DNA of 64,000 bases from assembly GCF_001039045.1 (NCBI RefSeq), contig NZ_LFEE01000001.1:70373-134372 (forward strand). The letters are read 5' to 3'. A model generated the notes under the pieces. The model was given only the letters and a program-made list of their open reading frames with translations. It did no database searches and was not told the DNA's origin. Both the position numbers and the translations under genes were made by a program. This stretch comes from Lactiplantibacillus herbarum. GTDB taxonomy: Bacteria; Bacillota; Bacilli; Lactobacillales; Lactobacillaceae. Below are positions 44,333 through 58,280 of this stretch, piece by piece (position 1 is the stretch's first letter; each line of letters opens with the position of its first letter).

Positions 44333-45724
44333 CTACTTACCCAGACAGAACTGGCTAAATAGTTGGTCTAATAATTCGTCTTCATAGCTATCACCGGTAA
44401 TCTGCCCCAGAAATTCCCAACAGCGGGTCATGTCGATCTGAACTAAATCGACGGGCATCCCAGCAGCTAATCCCGTTTGTACATCCGTTAAGGCTTGCTT
44501 AGCTTGGTTCAATAGTCCGATATGACGAGCATTCGTCACCATCACACTATTTTGACTGCTTTCAATGCCTTCATTGAAGAACATCTTAGCAATTCGTTGT
44601 TCCAGCTGCTCCACACCACTCTGTTGCAGAACGGACATACTCAACACATCTTTTAAGTCAACGAGTTCAGCTAGTTTAGCTTGGTCCAACTGGGTTGGTA
44701 AATCCGTTTTATTCAAGATGATCATCCGTTTTGAGTCGGCGGTTTCACGCAATAATTCCTGATCTTCCGCCGTTAACGGTTGGCTATTATCTAAGACTAA
44801 TAGAACTAGGTCGGCCGCGCCGATTGCTTTGCGACTACGTTCAACCCCGATCTTTTCGACCTTATCTTCAGTATCGCGAATACCAGCCGTATCAACTAAT
44901 TTCAACGGCACCCCACGAACATTAACGTATTCTTCAATCACATCGCGAGTAGTCCCCGCAACGTCCGTCACAATCGCTTTGTCTTCGTGAAGTAAGTGAT
45001 TCAACAAACTAGACTTACCGACGTTAGGACGCCCGATAATGGCCGTTGCCAAACCTTCCCGCAGTACCTTACCCTGTTTAGCCGTAGCCAGTAACTGAGT
45101 AATGTTTTGAGAGACTTCAGCCGCCTTTTCTCGGAGCATATTAGTCGTCATCGTTTCAACCGCATCATATTCCGGATAATCGATGTTCACTTCGACTTGC
45201 GCCAAAACATCGAGGATGTCGCGACGTAAGTGCCGAATTAATTTAGATAGATCACCGTCTAATTGGTTCAACGCAACCTTCATTGATTTATCCGTCTTCG
45301 CACGAATCAAGTCCATTACGGCCTCGGCTTGTGATAGGTCCAAACGGCCATTCAAGAAGGCTCGTTTCGTAAATTCACCCGGTTCGGCCATGCGGGCACC
45401 GTGACTGAGAATCAATTGCAAGATTTCGTTAGTCGCAACTAACCCACCGTGACAATTGATTTCAACAACGTCTTCACGCGTATACGTTTTAGGTGCACGC
45501 ATTACTGACGCCATCACTTCATCGACTTCTTGTTGCGTTTCAGGGTTAATAATGTGACCATAGTTGAGCGTGTGTGATCTGGCTTGGCTCAAGTCCTTAC
45601 CTTTAAATATCTGGGTAACCACGTTAAACGTTTGGTCCCCACTAATTCGAATAATTGAAATACCACCTTCACCAGGCGGCGTCGAGATTGCCGCGATTGT
45701 GTCAAATTCTGTCGTCGTTGGCAT
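44333..45724 (-). CDS. mnmE: tRNA modification GTPase MnmE
   Basis: A 463-residue protein (TrmE). An N-terminal folate-binding domain ([21 protein letters not shown]) is followed by a helical region and an inserted G domain near residues 220-385. [10 protein letters not shown] (G1), DVAGTTRD (G2), DTAGI (G3) and NKTD (G4) are visible. The protein ends in the functional FCLGK motif. Works as a complex with MnmG. Order mnmE-mnmG as usual beside the origin. Confidence 0.97.
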   Translation of the reverse strand: MPTTTEFDTIAAISTPPGEGGISIIRISGDQTFNVVTQIFKGKDLSQARSHTLNYGHIINPETQQEVDEVMASVMRAPKTYTREDVVEINCHGGLVATNEILQLILSHGARMAEPGEFTKRAFLNGRLDLSQAEAVMDLIRAKTDKSMKVALNQLDGDLSKLIRHLRRDILDVLAQVEVNIDYPEYDAVETMTTNMLREKAAEVSQNITQLLATAKQGKVLREGLATAIIGRPNVGKSSLLNHLLHEDKAIVTDVAGTTRDVIEEYVNVRGVPLKLVDTAGIRDTEDKVEKIGVERSRKAIGAADLVLLVLDNSQPLTAEDQELLRETADSKRMIILNKTDLPTQLDQAKLAELVDLKDVLSMSVLQQSGVEQLEQRIAKMFFNEGIESSQNSVMVTNARHIGLLNQAKQALTDVQTGLAAGMPVDLVQIDMTRCWEFLGQITGDSYEDELLDQLFSQFCLGK

Positions 45725-45955
45725 ACCATCATGTCCTTTCCTATCAACGTTTCATCGCCTAATACCATACCAAAATTACTTACAATTAGTTAATAATATG
45801 TTTCAAAAAGCAGAAAAAAAGCGCCCAGTCCACGCCACCTTAAAGCGTGAATAAAGCACTTTGACTACTTTATCTAAAAGATAAGAATGATTACCACTTA
45901 CTATAATAGCTCATCAGTTGTTTGTCAAACGCCTGTTTGCGTTCCTTTTGATGGA

Positions 45956-46867
45956 CTATTTCCGAATCGCAACCACTACGGCACGGGGTGGTTCACGACC
46001 CTCAGAAAAAGTGCTGACGTGGTGATTATTAGCTAATTCTGCGTGAATTAATTTACGTTCAAAAGATGGCATGGGGTCTAAGAAAACCTGCTTACCACTT
46101 GCAACAACGTCACGCGCCGTACTTTCAGCCAGTCGTGCCAGTGTCGCTTCACGGCGATCACGATAATCGTCAACATCGAGTACCACGTTAACGTGCGATG
46201 CCCCGTGATGATTCATATAGACTTGTGCTAGATCCTGTAAAGCATTGATGGTCCGACCGTGCTTACCAATCAAGAGACCCTGTTTAGCCGTATCGAAGTT
46301 TAAGTTTGCATAACGATTGCCAAAGTCAACATCCAGGTCAGCGGTCACACCGAGCTCTTTAACCACCGCTAGCATATATTCGCACAGATCACGAACAGCC
46401 TGTTCATTGGCCGCTTGCCGCGCTGCAATTTCTTCTGGGGTCCGTTCCCGTTCTGACGTCGTAGCCGCCGCAACTGGAGCAGACGAAGTCCCATTAGAAT
46501 CAATCCCAGGTTTAGCCGGGGTAACAGCTGGCCTTACGTGAGCATTCGTAGCCGCTTGGGGTTCAACCGAACCCGCATGCGATGGTTGACTGCCACGATC
46601 CATTTGCGCATCTGCTTCAATTGATGCTCCTGCATTGCTACTAGGTGTCGCTTGATCCTGACTAATTGGCGCTTGCTTGTCAGCACTCAGCGTTTCAGAA
46701 GTGGGTACCGCTGTTAACTGTACTTGTGCAACTTGCTTACCTAAACCTAGGAAGCCCTTCTTAGCTTCGGCGACAACTTCAATTTCCACTTGTTCGCGTG
46801 TCAGGCTCATCTGTTGTAGACCAGCCGCGATGGCGGCCTCGACGGTATCACCTTTAAATACAGTCAT
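45956..46867 (-). CDS. jag: RNA-binding protein Jag/KhpB
   Basis: A 303-residue protein. The Jag-N domain is residues 1-52 (GDTVEAAIAAGLQQM, KKGFLGLGKQVAQV). Then comes a Pro/Ala/Ser/Thr-rich linker (about 53-150). A KH domain follows (about 155-235, with LIGKHGRTINALQDL). The last part is an R3H domain (MPSFERKLIHAELAN..HVSTFSEGREPPR). It binds RNA with KhpA and affects cell division and elongation. CGAGGAGG precedes the ATG. It is downstream of yidC, with a terminator in between, so it may have its own promoter. Confidence 0.93.
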   Translation of the reverse strand: MTVFKGDTVEAAIAAGLQQMSLTREQVEIEVVAEAKKGFLGLGKQVAQVQLTAVPTSETLSADKQAPISQDQATPSSNAGASIEADAQMDRGSQPSHAGSVEPQAATNAHVRPAVTPAKPGIDSNGTSSAPVAAATTSERERTPEEIAARQAANEQAVRDLCEYMLAVVKELGVTADLDVDFGNRYANLNFDTAKQGLLIGKHGRTINALQDLAQVYMNHHGASHVNVVLDVDDYRDRREATLARLAESTARDVVASGKQVFLDPMPSFERKLIHAELANNHHVSTFSEGREPPRAVVVAIRK

Positions 46868-47068
46868 TGCTGAAATCCTCCTCGTTAAAAATCATGCTTT
46901 CATTATAGCATTACAATCCAACCAGGGGACAGTTCGGTTTACCGACGACAACTAATTTAAACTGTTATTAGTAGCAATTATTATGTACGTTTTTATATTT
47001 GACCGTTTAGTAAAAACGCTAAGCCTATCTATTCCTATTCTTTCCCTATCACTTCAAATTTACACCAC

Positions 47069-47096
47069 AAAAAAAGACCCACCACATGGCAGGTCC
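47069..47096 (-). terminator. Terminator between yidC and jag
   Basis: GACC.GCC / GGT.GGTC stem with wobble pairs and a minus-strand T7 tract, immediately after the yidC stop. Confidence 0.65.
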
Positions 47097-47104
47097 ATTT
47101 GTAT

Positions 47105-47938
47105 TTAACGTTTATGATTACGAACCGCACGTTTTCTTGCTTTTTCAAGCGTCTTCTTACGGTCACGTTCTGCTTGCTTCTTTGCTTCCCGTTCGCGATT
47201 AATCTTGAATGGGTTTTGGATAACTAAGGTTTGTCCAACTTGGAACGCGTTAGAGATCACCCAGTACAGTGACAACGCGGATGGCACGTTGATGGCAGTA
47301 ATTAAGATAACTACCGGCATCAAGTACGTCATTGAGGTTGTCATACCATTTTGCTCTGGTTGCGACTTCATCGCTAACCATGAGCTAGCAAACGTGAATA
47401 ACGCTGCTAGGATTGGCAAAATGTAGTACGGATCCTTACTACCCAATTGAAGCCAGAGGAACGAACCAGTCTTCAACGCTTGCGTCCGCCAGATGGCTTG
47501 GTACAACGCAATCAGAATTGGCAACTGAACTATTAATGGTAACATGCTAGCCATTGGATGCACGCCGTGTTTGGCGTACAACTTCTTCATCTCTGCTTGG
47601 AGCTTCTGCTGAGTTTCCATGTCACGAGATGAATATTGCTTCTGTAAAGCCTTCATCTGTGGCTGAACTTATTGCATCGCTACCATGCTACGAGTTTGGA
47701 AGATCATCAATGGTAAGATGATTACTCGAATAATCAACGTGAAGACGATGATCCCGAGTCCATAACTGTGACCGAACAAGTTTGACAACCAGATAATCGC
47801 CCGTGAGAAGTTCAAGATGATCAAGCCATCCCAAATCCCGGTGCTATTTTCCGTAATCGGGGCATTACTACACCCGGTCAAAACCAGTGCGATCGCTAGT
47901 ACGGCCAGCATTGCCAGTATTCTTCTGTACTTTTTCAA
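47105..47938 (-). pseudogene. yidC: Membrane insertase YidC/OxaA interrupted by an in-frame stop codon
   Basis: The minus-strand frame from ATG 47938 would encode a 277-residue YidC. It has a lipoprotein signal (LAIALVLTGCSN) and TM segments. The reading frame is open except for a single TAA at 47669-47671, codon 90, between ...SMVAMQ and VQPQMKALQKQYSSRD. The frame on either side is unchanged, so this is a nonsense substitution, not a frameshift. The conserved insertase core (PLIVQLPILIALYQ, PSALSLYWV) lies after the stop. An ATG at 47656 could allow a truncated product without the lipoprotein part, but it lacks a clear ribosome-binding site. Confidence 0.88.
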
Positions 47939-47953
47939 ACGAATGTCCTCACT

Positions 47954-48298
47954 TTAATCATTGTCCAGCAGGTGCGCTAGCTTTAGCGCATGGCTTAGAT
48001 AAGCTTTGGTTTCGGCTTGCGACTTACCGGCAACGGTTGGTCGGGCAATAACGAGAAAGTCAGCATCTTGTTTAAGCTGTGGCTTTAACTCAGTGATCGA
48101 TTGCCGAATCCGGCGCTTGACCCAATTACGTGCTACGGCGTTCCCAATCTTTTTACCGACTGAGATTCCGACACGAAAATGGGGCTGCTCCGGTTTTTCC
48201 AAAACGTAAATGACAAAGCGACGATTGGCATACGAGTTGCGGGTTTCAAAAACTTGTTGGAACTCAGTTTCCTTTTTGACCCGATATGATTTTCGCAT
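47954..48298 (-). CDS. rnpA: Ribonuclease P protein component
   Basis: A 114-residue basic protein. [17 protein letters not shown] is the typical start; [20 protein letters not shown] is the RNR-motif region that binds RNase P RNA. It processes tRNA 5' ends. Downstream of rpmH, separated by a hairpin-rich 110 bases. It ends 15 bases before the yidC start. Confidence 0.95.
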   Translation of the reverse strand: MRKSYRVKKETEFQQVFETRNSYANRRFVIYVLEKPEQPHFRVGISVGKKIGNAVARNWVKRRIRQSITELKPQLKQDADFLVIARPTVAGKSQAETKAYLSHALKLAHLLDND

Positions 48299-48316
48299 AA
48301 TCCATCTCCATGTGTG

Positions 48317-48383
48317 CGCTCAAGCTTTTGAGCGAATTGCTACACGACTTTACAGCCCTAGACGCCTGGTCTAGGACTGTAAA
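48317..48383. promoter_or_regulatory. Tandem hairpins in the rpmH-rnpA gap
   Basis: Two strong hairpins: CGCTCAA / TTGAGCG around GCTT (48318-48335), and CTTTACAG.CCTAGAC / GTCTAGG.CTGTAAAG around GCCTG (48348-48383). Lacking T-runs, they could set the rpmH:rnpA mRNA ratio by processing or by pausing. Confidence 0.55.
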
Positions 48384-48389
48384 GAAAAA

Positions 48390-48408
48390 GCCACTGATTA
48401 TCAGTGGC
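48390..48408 (-). terminator. Terminator/attenuator immediately after rpmH
   Basis: GCCACTGA / TCAGTGGC stem, TTA loop, minus-strand TTTTTC tail. It touches the rpmH stop codon and would reduce rnpA expression relative to rpmH. Confidence 0.75.
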
Positions 48409-48543
48409 CTATGCAGACAATACTTTTCTGCCTCGTTGGCGTCGACGAGCTAACACCTTACGGCCGTTACTAGTGCTCATACGTTTGCGGAAACCATGAA
48501 CGCGTTGACGATGGCGTTTCTTTGGTTGGTAAGTTCTCTTCAT
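48409..48543 (-). CDS. rpmH: 50S ribosomal protein L34
   Basis: A 44-residue basic protein read from the minus strand: begins [21 protein letters not shown] and ends RGRKVLSA. It carries the L34 signature M-K-R-T-(Y/F)-Q-P. A double ATG exists; ATG 48543 lies 7 bases after GGAGG and is preferred over 48546. First gene of the leftward rpmH-rnpA-yidC unit at the origin. Confidence 0.97.
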   Translation of the reverse strand: MKRTYQPKKRHRQRVHGFRKRMSTSNGRKVLARRRQRGRKVLSA

Positions 48544-48763
48544 CATGACACCTCCTTCTCTATAATGACATGAATCAATTCGATTAAGTCGTTATTTTCA
48601 AAACGCAGTTTAAACCTAAACGCATTTCCTGACTATAATAGCATATATTTTTTTATTTGAAAACCTGTAAATCAAATTTTCGCCTTAAAACTAGGCTAAG
48701 TAAGGTAATATAAATTTATTTTTTTGCGGATTACGCTGTGGACGATGAAATAACAACTTTCCG

Positions 48764-49003
48764 TTATCCTCAGATTACGCACAGCTTTTTCGACAAAATA
48801 ACGGGGTGTTATTTAGTTATCCACAGGACGCATTTTTCGTGTGCATAACCTCCGCAACCTCAATAATACTAGGAATGACTTTCAACCAAATTTTGTGGAT
48901 AACTATAAAAAATCTGAAAACCTTTTTCTTTTTGAACAAGCTGTGAATTTCATAATCCACTCTTGTGATTTTCATCTATTTTCATTTGTCCACTTGTGGA
49001 AAA
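48764..49003. other. oriC: oriC part 1: DnaA-box cluster between rpmH and dnaA
   Basis: Perfect boxes TTATCCACA (48817-48825) and its reverse TGTGGATAA (48894-48902). Weaker boxes are TTATCCTCA (48764-48772), TTGTCCACT (48986-48994) and TGTGGAAAA (48995-49003). The whole 515-base gap is AT-rich non-coding DNA and also holds the divergent promoters of rpmH and dnaA. Confidence 0.88.
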
Positions 49004-49058
49004 CTCAATATGTTCATGCTAAAATAGAATTACGTTTTTTAAGAAAAGGGGTATCCAC

Positions 49059-50420
49059 GTGCTGGAACGTAATGACTTATGGAATCTCATTAAGTTCTCT
49101 ATGGAACAAGATCTTTCAAAGATCACGTTTCAAACGTTTGTCGAACCGGCAAAACCGCTTCAACTCGATAAAGCTCAGATGACGATCGAAGTTCCCACAC
49201 AACTTCATCGTGATTACTGGGAAAAAAACTTGGCTGCAAAGTTTTCGGACATTGCATTACAAGCGACTCACGAGCAGATTCGGCCGGTGATGATAACGGA
49301 AGAAGAACGTCAGCAGCTTACGAAAGAATCGCAAGCGCCTACCGGTAACGTTGCAACTGGCAAAAAGCCAACTGTAACTACCCCCACATTTATGCGGGAA
49401 ACGAAACTCAACCCGAAATATACTTTTGATACTTTCGTGATCGGCAAAGGGAACCAAATGGCTCATGCCGCCGCGTTAGTTGTGTCGGAAGAACCCGGCA
49501 AGATGTATAATCCGTTGTTTTTCTACGGGGGCGTTGGTCTGGGTAAAACCCACCTAATGCACGCTATCGGTAACAAATTATTAGAGACGAATCCAGATTG
49601 TAACATCAAATACGTTACGAGTGAATCCTTCACTAATGAATTGATCAATGCGATTCAAACTAAGAAACAAGAAGCGTTCAGAGAAGAGTACCGGAACGTT
49701 GATTTACTGCTGGTTGATGATATTCAATTTTTTGCTAATAAAGAAGCAACTCAAGAAGAGTTCTTCCATACATTTAATGCTTTATACGAAGATGACAAAC
49801 AAATCGTTTTAACATCCGACCGGTTGCCTAATGAAATCCCGCAACTGCAAGACCGTTTAGTTTCAAGATTCAAATGGGGACTATCCGTTGATATTACCCC
49901 ACCAGATCTCGAAACACGAATTGCGATTCTGCGTAATAAAGCTGATCTCGAAAGAATTGAAATTCCCGACGATACGTTAAGTTATATTGCCGGTCAGATT
50001 GATTCAAATGTCCGTGAATTGGAGGGCGCACTTGCAAGGGTTCAAGCTTATTCGCGTCTAAATAATTCGCCAATCACAACTAGTTTAGTTGCTGATGCGT
50101 TGAAGAGCCTGCACTTAAGCAGTAAACTGTCAGAAGTCTCGATCCCTATCATTCAGGAAAAGGTGGCCAAACATTTCCACGTTACTATGGCTGACCTTAA
50201 AGGGAAAAAGCGCAACAAACAGATCGTCATACCGCGGCAAATCGCTATGTACCTATCACGGGAATTAACTGACAGTTCGCTACCACGAATCGGTAACGAG
50301 TTTGGTGGCAAGGATCATACCACTGTCATTCACTCCTATGATAAGATTGCAGCTGCGTTAAAAACAGACTTAAATCTACAAAAAACGATCGACGATTTGA
50401 CTAATCAGCTAAAAGCTTAG
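49059..50420 (+). CDS. dnaA: Chromosomal replication initiator DnaA
   Basis: A 453-residue DnaA. Domain I starts [19 protein letters not shown] polar linker spans about residues 85-115. AAA+ domain III has Walker [11 protein letters not shown] and Walker B LLVDDIQF. Domain IV holds the DNA-binding signature [12 protein letters not shown] near residue 420. Starts with GTG at 49059 after AAAAGGGG. It binds the box clusters on both sides of its own gene and opens the origin. Confidence 0.98.
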   Translation: MLERNDLWNLIKFSMEQDLSKITFQTFVEPAKPLQLDKAQMTIEVPTQLHRDYWEKNLAAKFSDIALQATHEQIRPVMITEEERQQLTKESQAPTGNVATGKKPTVTTPTFMRETKLNPKYTFDTFVIGKGNQMAHAAALVVSEEPGKMYNPLFFYGGVGLGKTHLMHAIGNKLLETNPDCNIKYVTSESFTNELINAIQTKKQEAFREEYRNVDLLLVDDIQFFANKEATQEEFFHTFNALYEDDKQIVLTSDRLPNEIPQLQDRLVSRFKWGLSVDITPPDLETRIAILRNKADLERIEIPDDTLSYIAGQIDSNVRELEGALARVQAYSRLNNSPITTSLVADALKSLHLSSKLSEVSIPIIQEKVAKHFHVTMADLKGKKRNKQIVIPRQIAMYLSRELTDSSLPRIGNEFGGKDHTTVIHSYDKIAAALKTDLNLQKTIDDLTNQLKA

Positions 50421-50512
50421 TGTGGATAAAAAAGAATAAGTCTAAAAGTTTTCCACAGCTTACACACATGTGGAAAACTCTATAGCCTGTAGGATTCAAC
50501 TTGTTTTCCACA
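50421..50512. other. oriC: oriC part 2: DnaA boxes between dnaA and dnaN
   Basis: Four boxes in 92 bases: TGTGGATAA (50421-50429), TTTTCCACA (50449-50457), TGTGGAAAA (50469-50477) and TTTTCCACA (50504-50512), in alternating orientation. An AT-rich stretch (50529-50570) follows and is the likely unwinding element. Confidence 0.85.
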
Positions 50513-50597
50513 GTACCCACCGCCCTACTATTACTACGAACTTTTATTTATTAATCTATATCTAGTGTTTCGTCGCTAGTAAAAGGAGTTTTCAAAT

Positions 50598-51737
50598 ATG
50601 AAATTCACGATCAACCGATCAGCATTTATTAAAGAATTGAACAATGTCCAACGTGCAATTTCCTCTAAGACCACGATTCCCATATTAACGGGATTAAAGT
50701 TAGACGTGAACACAGATGCCATTACATTAACCGGTAGCGATGCAGATATTTCTATCGAAACCACGATTCCTGCTAACGATGACAACAATACGTTAGTCGT
50801 TGAAGACGCTGGTTCAATCGTTTTACCTGCTCGTTTCTTCAGTGAAATCGTCAAAAAGTTACCTGAAGACACAATGACAGTAAACGTCAGCGATGGTTTT
50901 CAAACTCAGATTACTTCTGGGGCCGCATCATTTACCATTAATGGACTTGATCCTGAAAACTACCCTCACTTACCAGAAATTGATAACACCAATACGATTA
51001 CTTTAGCTGGTGACGTCCTTAAAGAACTTATCAGCCAGACCGTTATTGCTGTTTCAACTCAAGAAAGTCGGCCAATTCTTACTGGGGTTCATTTTATCTT
51101 GGCCAACGGTGAATTCTTAGCTGTAGCAACGGATTCACACCGGTTGAGTCAACGGAAGATCAAATTACCAGAAGCTAATAATGCCGATTATGACGTTATC
51201 ATCCCTGGTAAAAGCCTAGTTGAGTTGTCACGAATGATTGGTGACAACAATCCCGATGTTCAAATGCGTTTATCTGAAAACCAAGTGCTCTTTGTTTTGG
51301 GTAACACTTCGTTCTATTCACGACTGTTGGAAGGTAATTACCCAGATACAACCCGTTTGATTCCAAAAGAATCGAATACAATCGTTGAAATTGCGGCACC
51401 AGCATTATCAGCTGCAATTGAACGGGCATCACTTTTATCTCATGAAAGTCGCAATAACGTAGTTCGTTTCTCAGTAAACCCAACTGACAAGACCATTACG
51501 ATCTTCGGGAATTCTCCTGATGTCGGTGAAGTGACGGAACAACTACAACCAACGGAACTTTCTGGTGAAGAACTTGAAATTTCGTTTAATCCTGATTACA
51601 TGAAAGAAGCACTACGCTCATTTGGGCAAGCCGTGATCAAGATTTCATTCACGATGGCGTTACGGCCATTCACACTGGTTCCAACTGAAGAAGGCGAAAA
51701 CTTTATTCAGCTGATTACCCCAGTTCGAACGTTTTAA
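50598..51737 (+). CDS. dnaN: DNA polymerase III sliding clamp (beta subunit)
   Basis: A 379-residue DnaN. It begins MKFTINRSAFIKELNNVQRAIS and consists of three similar clamp domains of about 125 residues each. ESRPILTGVHF and VATDSHRLSQRK belong to domain 2. It ends QLITPVRTF, resembling the usual (M/L)P(M/V)R. The ring-shaped dimer holds polymerase on DNA. AAAAGGAG precedes the ATG. It ends at a strong terminator, so the later recF operon has its own promoter. Confidence 0.98.
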   Translation: MKFTINRSAFIKELNNVQRAISSKTTIPILTGLKLDVNTDAITLTGSDADISIETTIPANDDNNTLVVEDAGSIVLPARFFSEIVKKLPEDTMTVNVSDGFQTQITSGAASFTINGLDPENYPHLPEIDNTNTITLAGDVLKELISQTVIAVSTQESRPILTGVHFILANGEFLAVATDSHRLSQRKIKLPEANNADYDVIIPGKSLVELSRMIGDNNPDVQMRLSENQVLFVLGNTSFYSRLLEGNYPDTTRLIPKESNTIVEIAAPALSAAIERASLLSHESRNNVVRFSVNPTDKTITIFGNSPDVGEVTEQLQPTELSGEELEISFNPDYMKEALRSFGQAVIKISFTMALRPFTLVPTEEGENFIQLITPVRTF

Positions 51738-51755
51738 TTAACTGAATAAATATAC

Positions 51756-51793
51756 AAAAAGGTGTGCACGCCAGCTGACGTGCACACCTTTTT
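51756..51793 (+). terminator. Terminator after dnaN
   Basis: Perfect 15-bp stem AAAAAGGTGTGCACG / CGTGCACACCTTTTT with an 8-base loop. Confidence 0.92.
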
Positions 51794-52157
51794 ATTTGGC
51801 TATAATTAGCGCACAAACCCTTGTTTGTTGGGTGTATGATGTGATGTAACTTTTGAAGTTCTATCCAAATGTATATAACTGTATTCTGGTTAATACGCAT
51901 CAATTCTAGTTTCAGCTAGTTGCGGTTCGAGTCGTCATACCAGCACCCTGAACATAAGGTTATCAGTCGATTGTCATAAGTTTGACATTAGTAAACGAGT
52001 ACTAACTAGCTTTCAAACTAGATTTATGGGTAAAAAACAATATATTTTATTAAAATACGGCAATTTATGGGAATTTCAGCAAATTTACCCCTAGGCCAGT
52101 ACCCCGACATTAATTTGGCTTAAATCGGCTTAAAATGGCTCTGAGCACCGTTAAAAA
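51794..52157. other. Long non-coding gap between dnaN and yaaA
   Basis: No gene is supported. Near the right end are three spaced copies of GGCTTAAA/GGCT (about 52115-52142). I see no tRNA, hairpin or DnaA box in the rest. Confidence 0.5.
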
Positions 52158-52186
52158 TTGAATTTTCACAAAAAAACAAGTATAAT
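52158..52186 (+). promoter_or_regulatory. Promoter of yaaA-recF-gyrB-gyrA
   Basis: TTGAAT (52158-52163) and TATAAT (52181-52186) with 17-base spacing form a near-consensus sigma-70/SigA promoter about 78 bases before the yaaA start. Confidence 0.7.
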
Positions 52187-52263
52187 ATATTCTGTTAGGA
52201 GTCGCTTTAAGCGCTCCAGATAGTCGCGTAATAACTTGTAGTTGAAAGAGGCAGGTGAACATT

Positions 52264-52497
52264 GTGAAAGAAAAAGTCGAAATTATAACGCCTTACATTA
52301 CGTTGGGCCAGCTTTTAAAAGAAACCGGTATTATCAGTACGGGTGGTCAAGCAAAGTGGTTTTTACAGGAAACGCTCGTTTTAGTGAATGAAGAAGCAGA
52401 TAATCGTCGCGGACGTAAACTCTATCCTGGCGATACAATCGAAGTTGCTAAAAACGGGATCTTTTTAATTACTACCGATCGAGAAACGACTGATTAG
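52264..52497 (+). CDS. yaaA: S4-domain RNA-binding protein YaaA/YlmH-like
   Basis: A 77-residue protein of the S4-like YaaA family that lies between dnaN and recF in Bacillota. TLGQLLKETGIISTGGQAKWFL and VLVNEEADNRRGRKLYPGD are the S4 RNA-binding motifs. I choose GTG 52264, 8 bases after the AGAGGCAGG region, over the GTG at 52255. Its stop directly abuts the recF ATG. Role in RNA binding is general; the specific target is unknown. Confidence 0.88.
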   Translation: MKEKVEIITPYITLGQLLKETGIISTGGQAKWFLQETLVLVNEEADNRRGRKLYPGDTIEVAKNGIFLITTDRETTD

Positions 52498-55565
<3,068 letters not shown>

Positions 55566-55637
55566 CGTGTGAAGTTGATTGCACATTAAAAGGCACAACT
55601 TTAACAACGGCAAAATGGATGAAGGAGGACGAATATT

Positions 55638-58205
55638 TTGGCTGATTCAGATTTATCGAATAATCGTATATCAGATGTGAACCTCTCCAAAACCATGCGG
55701 ACGTCATTTTTAAGCTACGCGATGAGTGTTATCGTTGCGCGGGCGCTACCGGATGTACGAGACGGTTTGAAACCAGTTCACCGTCGTATTCTTTACGGCA
55801 TGAGCGAATTGGGTGTGACCCCGGATAAGCCGTATAAGAAGTCGGCCCGGATCGTCGGAGACGTTATGGGGAAGTACCATCCCCATGGTGACTCCGCAAT
55901 TTATGAATCAATGGTGCGGATGGCACAAGATTTTAGCTACCGTTACATGTTGGTTGATGGTCACGGGAACTTTGGTTCTGTCGATGGTGACGGTGCCGCT
56001 GCCATGCGGTATACCGAAGCCCGATTGAGTAAAATTGCGGTTGAAATGCTGCGAGATATTAATAAAAACACGGTTGATTACCAACCTAACTATGATGATA
56101 CCGAACGGGAACCATCTGTTTTACCAGCGCGTTTCCCTAACCTGTTAGTTAACGGGGCAACCGGGATCGCCGTTGGGATGACAACCAATATTCCACCGCA
56201 CAACTTGGCCGAAGTTATCTCAGCAATTCATTTGCTAATGGATAATGAAGATGCAACGACTGCGGACTTGATGGAAGTTTTACCAGGACCCGATTTTCCA
56301 ACTGGCGGGATCGTCATGGGAAAATCCGGTATTCGGAAGGCTTATGAGACTGGTCGCGGGAACATTATTGTTCGTGCTAAAGTCGATATTCAAGAACAGA
56401 AGAATGGTAAAGAGCGGATCATTGTGACGGAATTGCCATACATGGTCAATAAGGCCAAGTTAATTGAACGTATTGCGGGCTTAGCGCGTGATAAAGAAAT
56501 TGAAGGCATTACTGATATCAACGATGAAAGTGACCGCGAAGGGATGCGCGTCGTTATCGACGTGCGTCGTGATGCTAGTGCTTCAGTTATTTTGAACAAC
56601 CTGTACAAAATGACGTTGATGCAAACCAACTTTGGTTTCAATATGCTGGCCATTGTTAAGGGCGCACCTAAAGTTCTAAGTTTGAAGCAAATTTTGACTT
56701 ATTACTTGGAACACCAAGAAAGTGTTATTCGGCGCCGGACGGAATTTGATCTTAAAAAGGCGCAAGCCCGGGCTCATATTCTTGAAGGATTAAGAATTGC
56801 ACTCGATCACATCGATGAAATTATCTCAATCATTCGTCAGTCACAAACGAGTGAAGTTGCGAAGAATCAGTTGATGGATAACTACGGTTTATCAGACAAG
56901 CAGGCGCAAGCCATCTTGGATATGCGTTTAGTTCGATTAACTGGTTTGGAACGTGAAAAGATTGAGAGTGAATACCAAGACTTATTGAAGGCCATTGCGG
57001 ACTACAAGGAAATCTTGGCAAGTAAAGAACGTCTTAACCAAATTATTTACGAAGAATTGATGGAAATTCAACGTAAATTTGGGGATGAACGTCGGACTGA
57101 ATTATTAGTCGGTGAAGTACTAAGCCTCGAAGATGAAGACTTGATTGAAGAAGAGGAAGTCGCTGTAACGTTGACCCACAATGGTTACGTTAAGCGCCTA
57201 CCAACAACTGAATTCAAGTCACAACATCGTGGTGGTCGTGGGATTCAAGGGATGGACGTGCATGATGACGACTTCATTGAACACCTGTTAACGACATCAA
57301 CTCATGATGTGTTACTCTTCTTCACCAATGCAGGTAAGGTTTACCGGATGAAAGCTTATGAGATTCCAGAATATGGTCGAACAGCTAAGGGGATTCCAGT
57401 AATTAACTTGCTAGGTGTGAATACCGGTGAGAAGATTCAGGCGGTCGTCAATGTCTCTGGCGATGCCAGTGATTCTGACAAGTTCCTGTTCTTTACCACG
57501 GTCAAAGGGGTCGTTAAACGGACGCCGGTTCAGGAATTCTCTAATATCCGTAGTAATGGTCTGAAAGCTATTACGTTGAAGGATGACGATGAACTGATCG
57601 GGGTTACGGTAACGGACGGTCATCAGAACGTGATTATCGGGACTCATGACGGTTATGCCGTTAGCTTCGATGAAACCACGGTTCGTTCTATGGGACGGAC
57701 AGCTTCTGGTGTTCGTGGGATTCGTCTACGCGATGACGACTTTGTCATTGGCTTTGACCTTCTCAAGTCGGATAGTAAAGTCTTTATCATCACCGAAAAG
57801 GGTTATGGTAAACAGACACCTGCTGCTGATTACCCAATTAAGGGTCGTGGCGGTAAGGGGATTAAGACAGCGAACGTGACGGAGAAAAACGGTCACTTAG
57901 CTGGCTTAACAACTATCGATGGTAGCGAGGACATCATGGTTATGACTGATCAAGGGGTCATGATTCGTTTCAACATTGCCACGGTTTCACAAACTGGCCG
58001 GGCAACGTTGGGTGTTCGTTTAATTCGTTTGGATGATGGCGGCAAGGTTGCAACGATGGCGAAGGTTGATCCTGAACCAGACGTTGAACCCGCAGCTGAA
58101 ACGGATGAAACTACCGATGCGACGGCTACTGATGATGCAACGACCACGGATACAGTGGTGGCTGATGTTGCAGCTGAAGAACCAGACACCAATACTGAAG
58201 ACTAA
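55638..58205 (+). CDS. gyrA: DNA gyrase subunit A
   Basis: An 855-residue GyrA. Quinolone-resistance region [24 protein letters not shown] (key Tyr122-type catalytic Tyr in RYTEARL). The C-terminal beta-pinwheel includes the GyrA box [11 protein letters not shown] (Q-RGG-G). It ends with an acidic, Thr/Asp/Ala-rich tail (about the last 50 residues) of low complexity. Starts with TTG 55638 after GAAGGAGG. The hydrophilic residues at the quinolone positions (D-S, then Y-E-S) look wild-type. Confidence 0.97.
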   Translation: MADSDLSNNRISDVNLSKTMRTSFLSYAMSVIVARALPDVRDGLKPVHRRILYGMSELGVTPDKPYKKSARIVGDVMGKYHPHGDSAIYESMVRMAQDFSYRYMLVDGHGNFGSVDGDGAAAMRYTEARLSKIAVEMLRDINKNTVDYQPNYDDTEREPSVLPARFPNLLVNGATGIAVGMTTNIPPHNLAEVISAIHLLMDNEDATTADLMEVLPGPDFPTGGIVMGKSGIRKAYETGRGNIIVRAKVDIQEQKNGKERIIVTELPYMVNKAKLIERIAGLARDKEIEGITDINDESDREGMRVVIDVRRDASASVILNNLYKMTLMQTNFGFNMLAIVKGAPKVLSLKQILTYYLEHQESVIRRRTEFDLKKAQARAHILEGLRIALDHIDEIISIIRQSQTSEVAKNQLMDNYGLSDKQAQAILDMRLVRLTGLEREKIESEYQDLLKAIADYKEILASKERLNQIIYEELMEIQRKFGDERRTELLVGEVLSLEDEDLIEEEEVAVTLTHNGYVKRLPTTEFKSQHRGGRGIQGMDVHDDDFIEHLLTTSTHDVLLFFTNAGKVYRMKAYEIPEYGRTAKGIPVINLLGVNTGEKIQAVVNVSGDASDSDKFLFFTTVKGVVKRTPVQEFSNIRSNGLKAITLKDDDELIGVTVTDGHQNVIIGTHDGYAVSFDETTVRSMGRTASGVRGIRLRDDDFVIGFDLLKSDSKVFIITEKGYGKQTPAADYPIKGRGGKGIKTANVTEKNGHLAGLTTIDGSEDIMVMTDQGVMIRFNIATVSQTGRATLGVRLIRLDDGGKVATMAKVDPEPDVEPAAETDETTDATATDDATTTDTVVADVAAEEPDTNTED

Positions 58206-58234
58206 AACAAAATAGTAAGTCAGTAAAAGAAGAG

Positions 58235-58280
58235 GAAGTCCAATGACGCCAGTATCTGGTGCGATTGGACTTCTTTTTTG
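58235..58280 (+). terminator. Terminator after gyrA
   Basis: GAAGTCCAAT / ATTGGACTTC outer stem and CGCCAG / CTGGTG inner stem, followed by TTTTTTG. Confidence 0.92.

Noticed and set aside
48841..49182. A 113-codon ORF across the origin
   Set aside because: It runs through DnaA boxes and into dnaA in another frame; composition is that of non-coding origin DNA.
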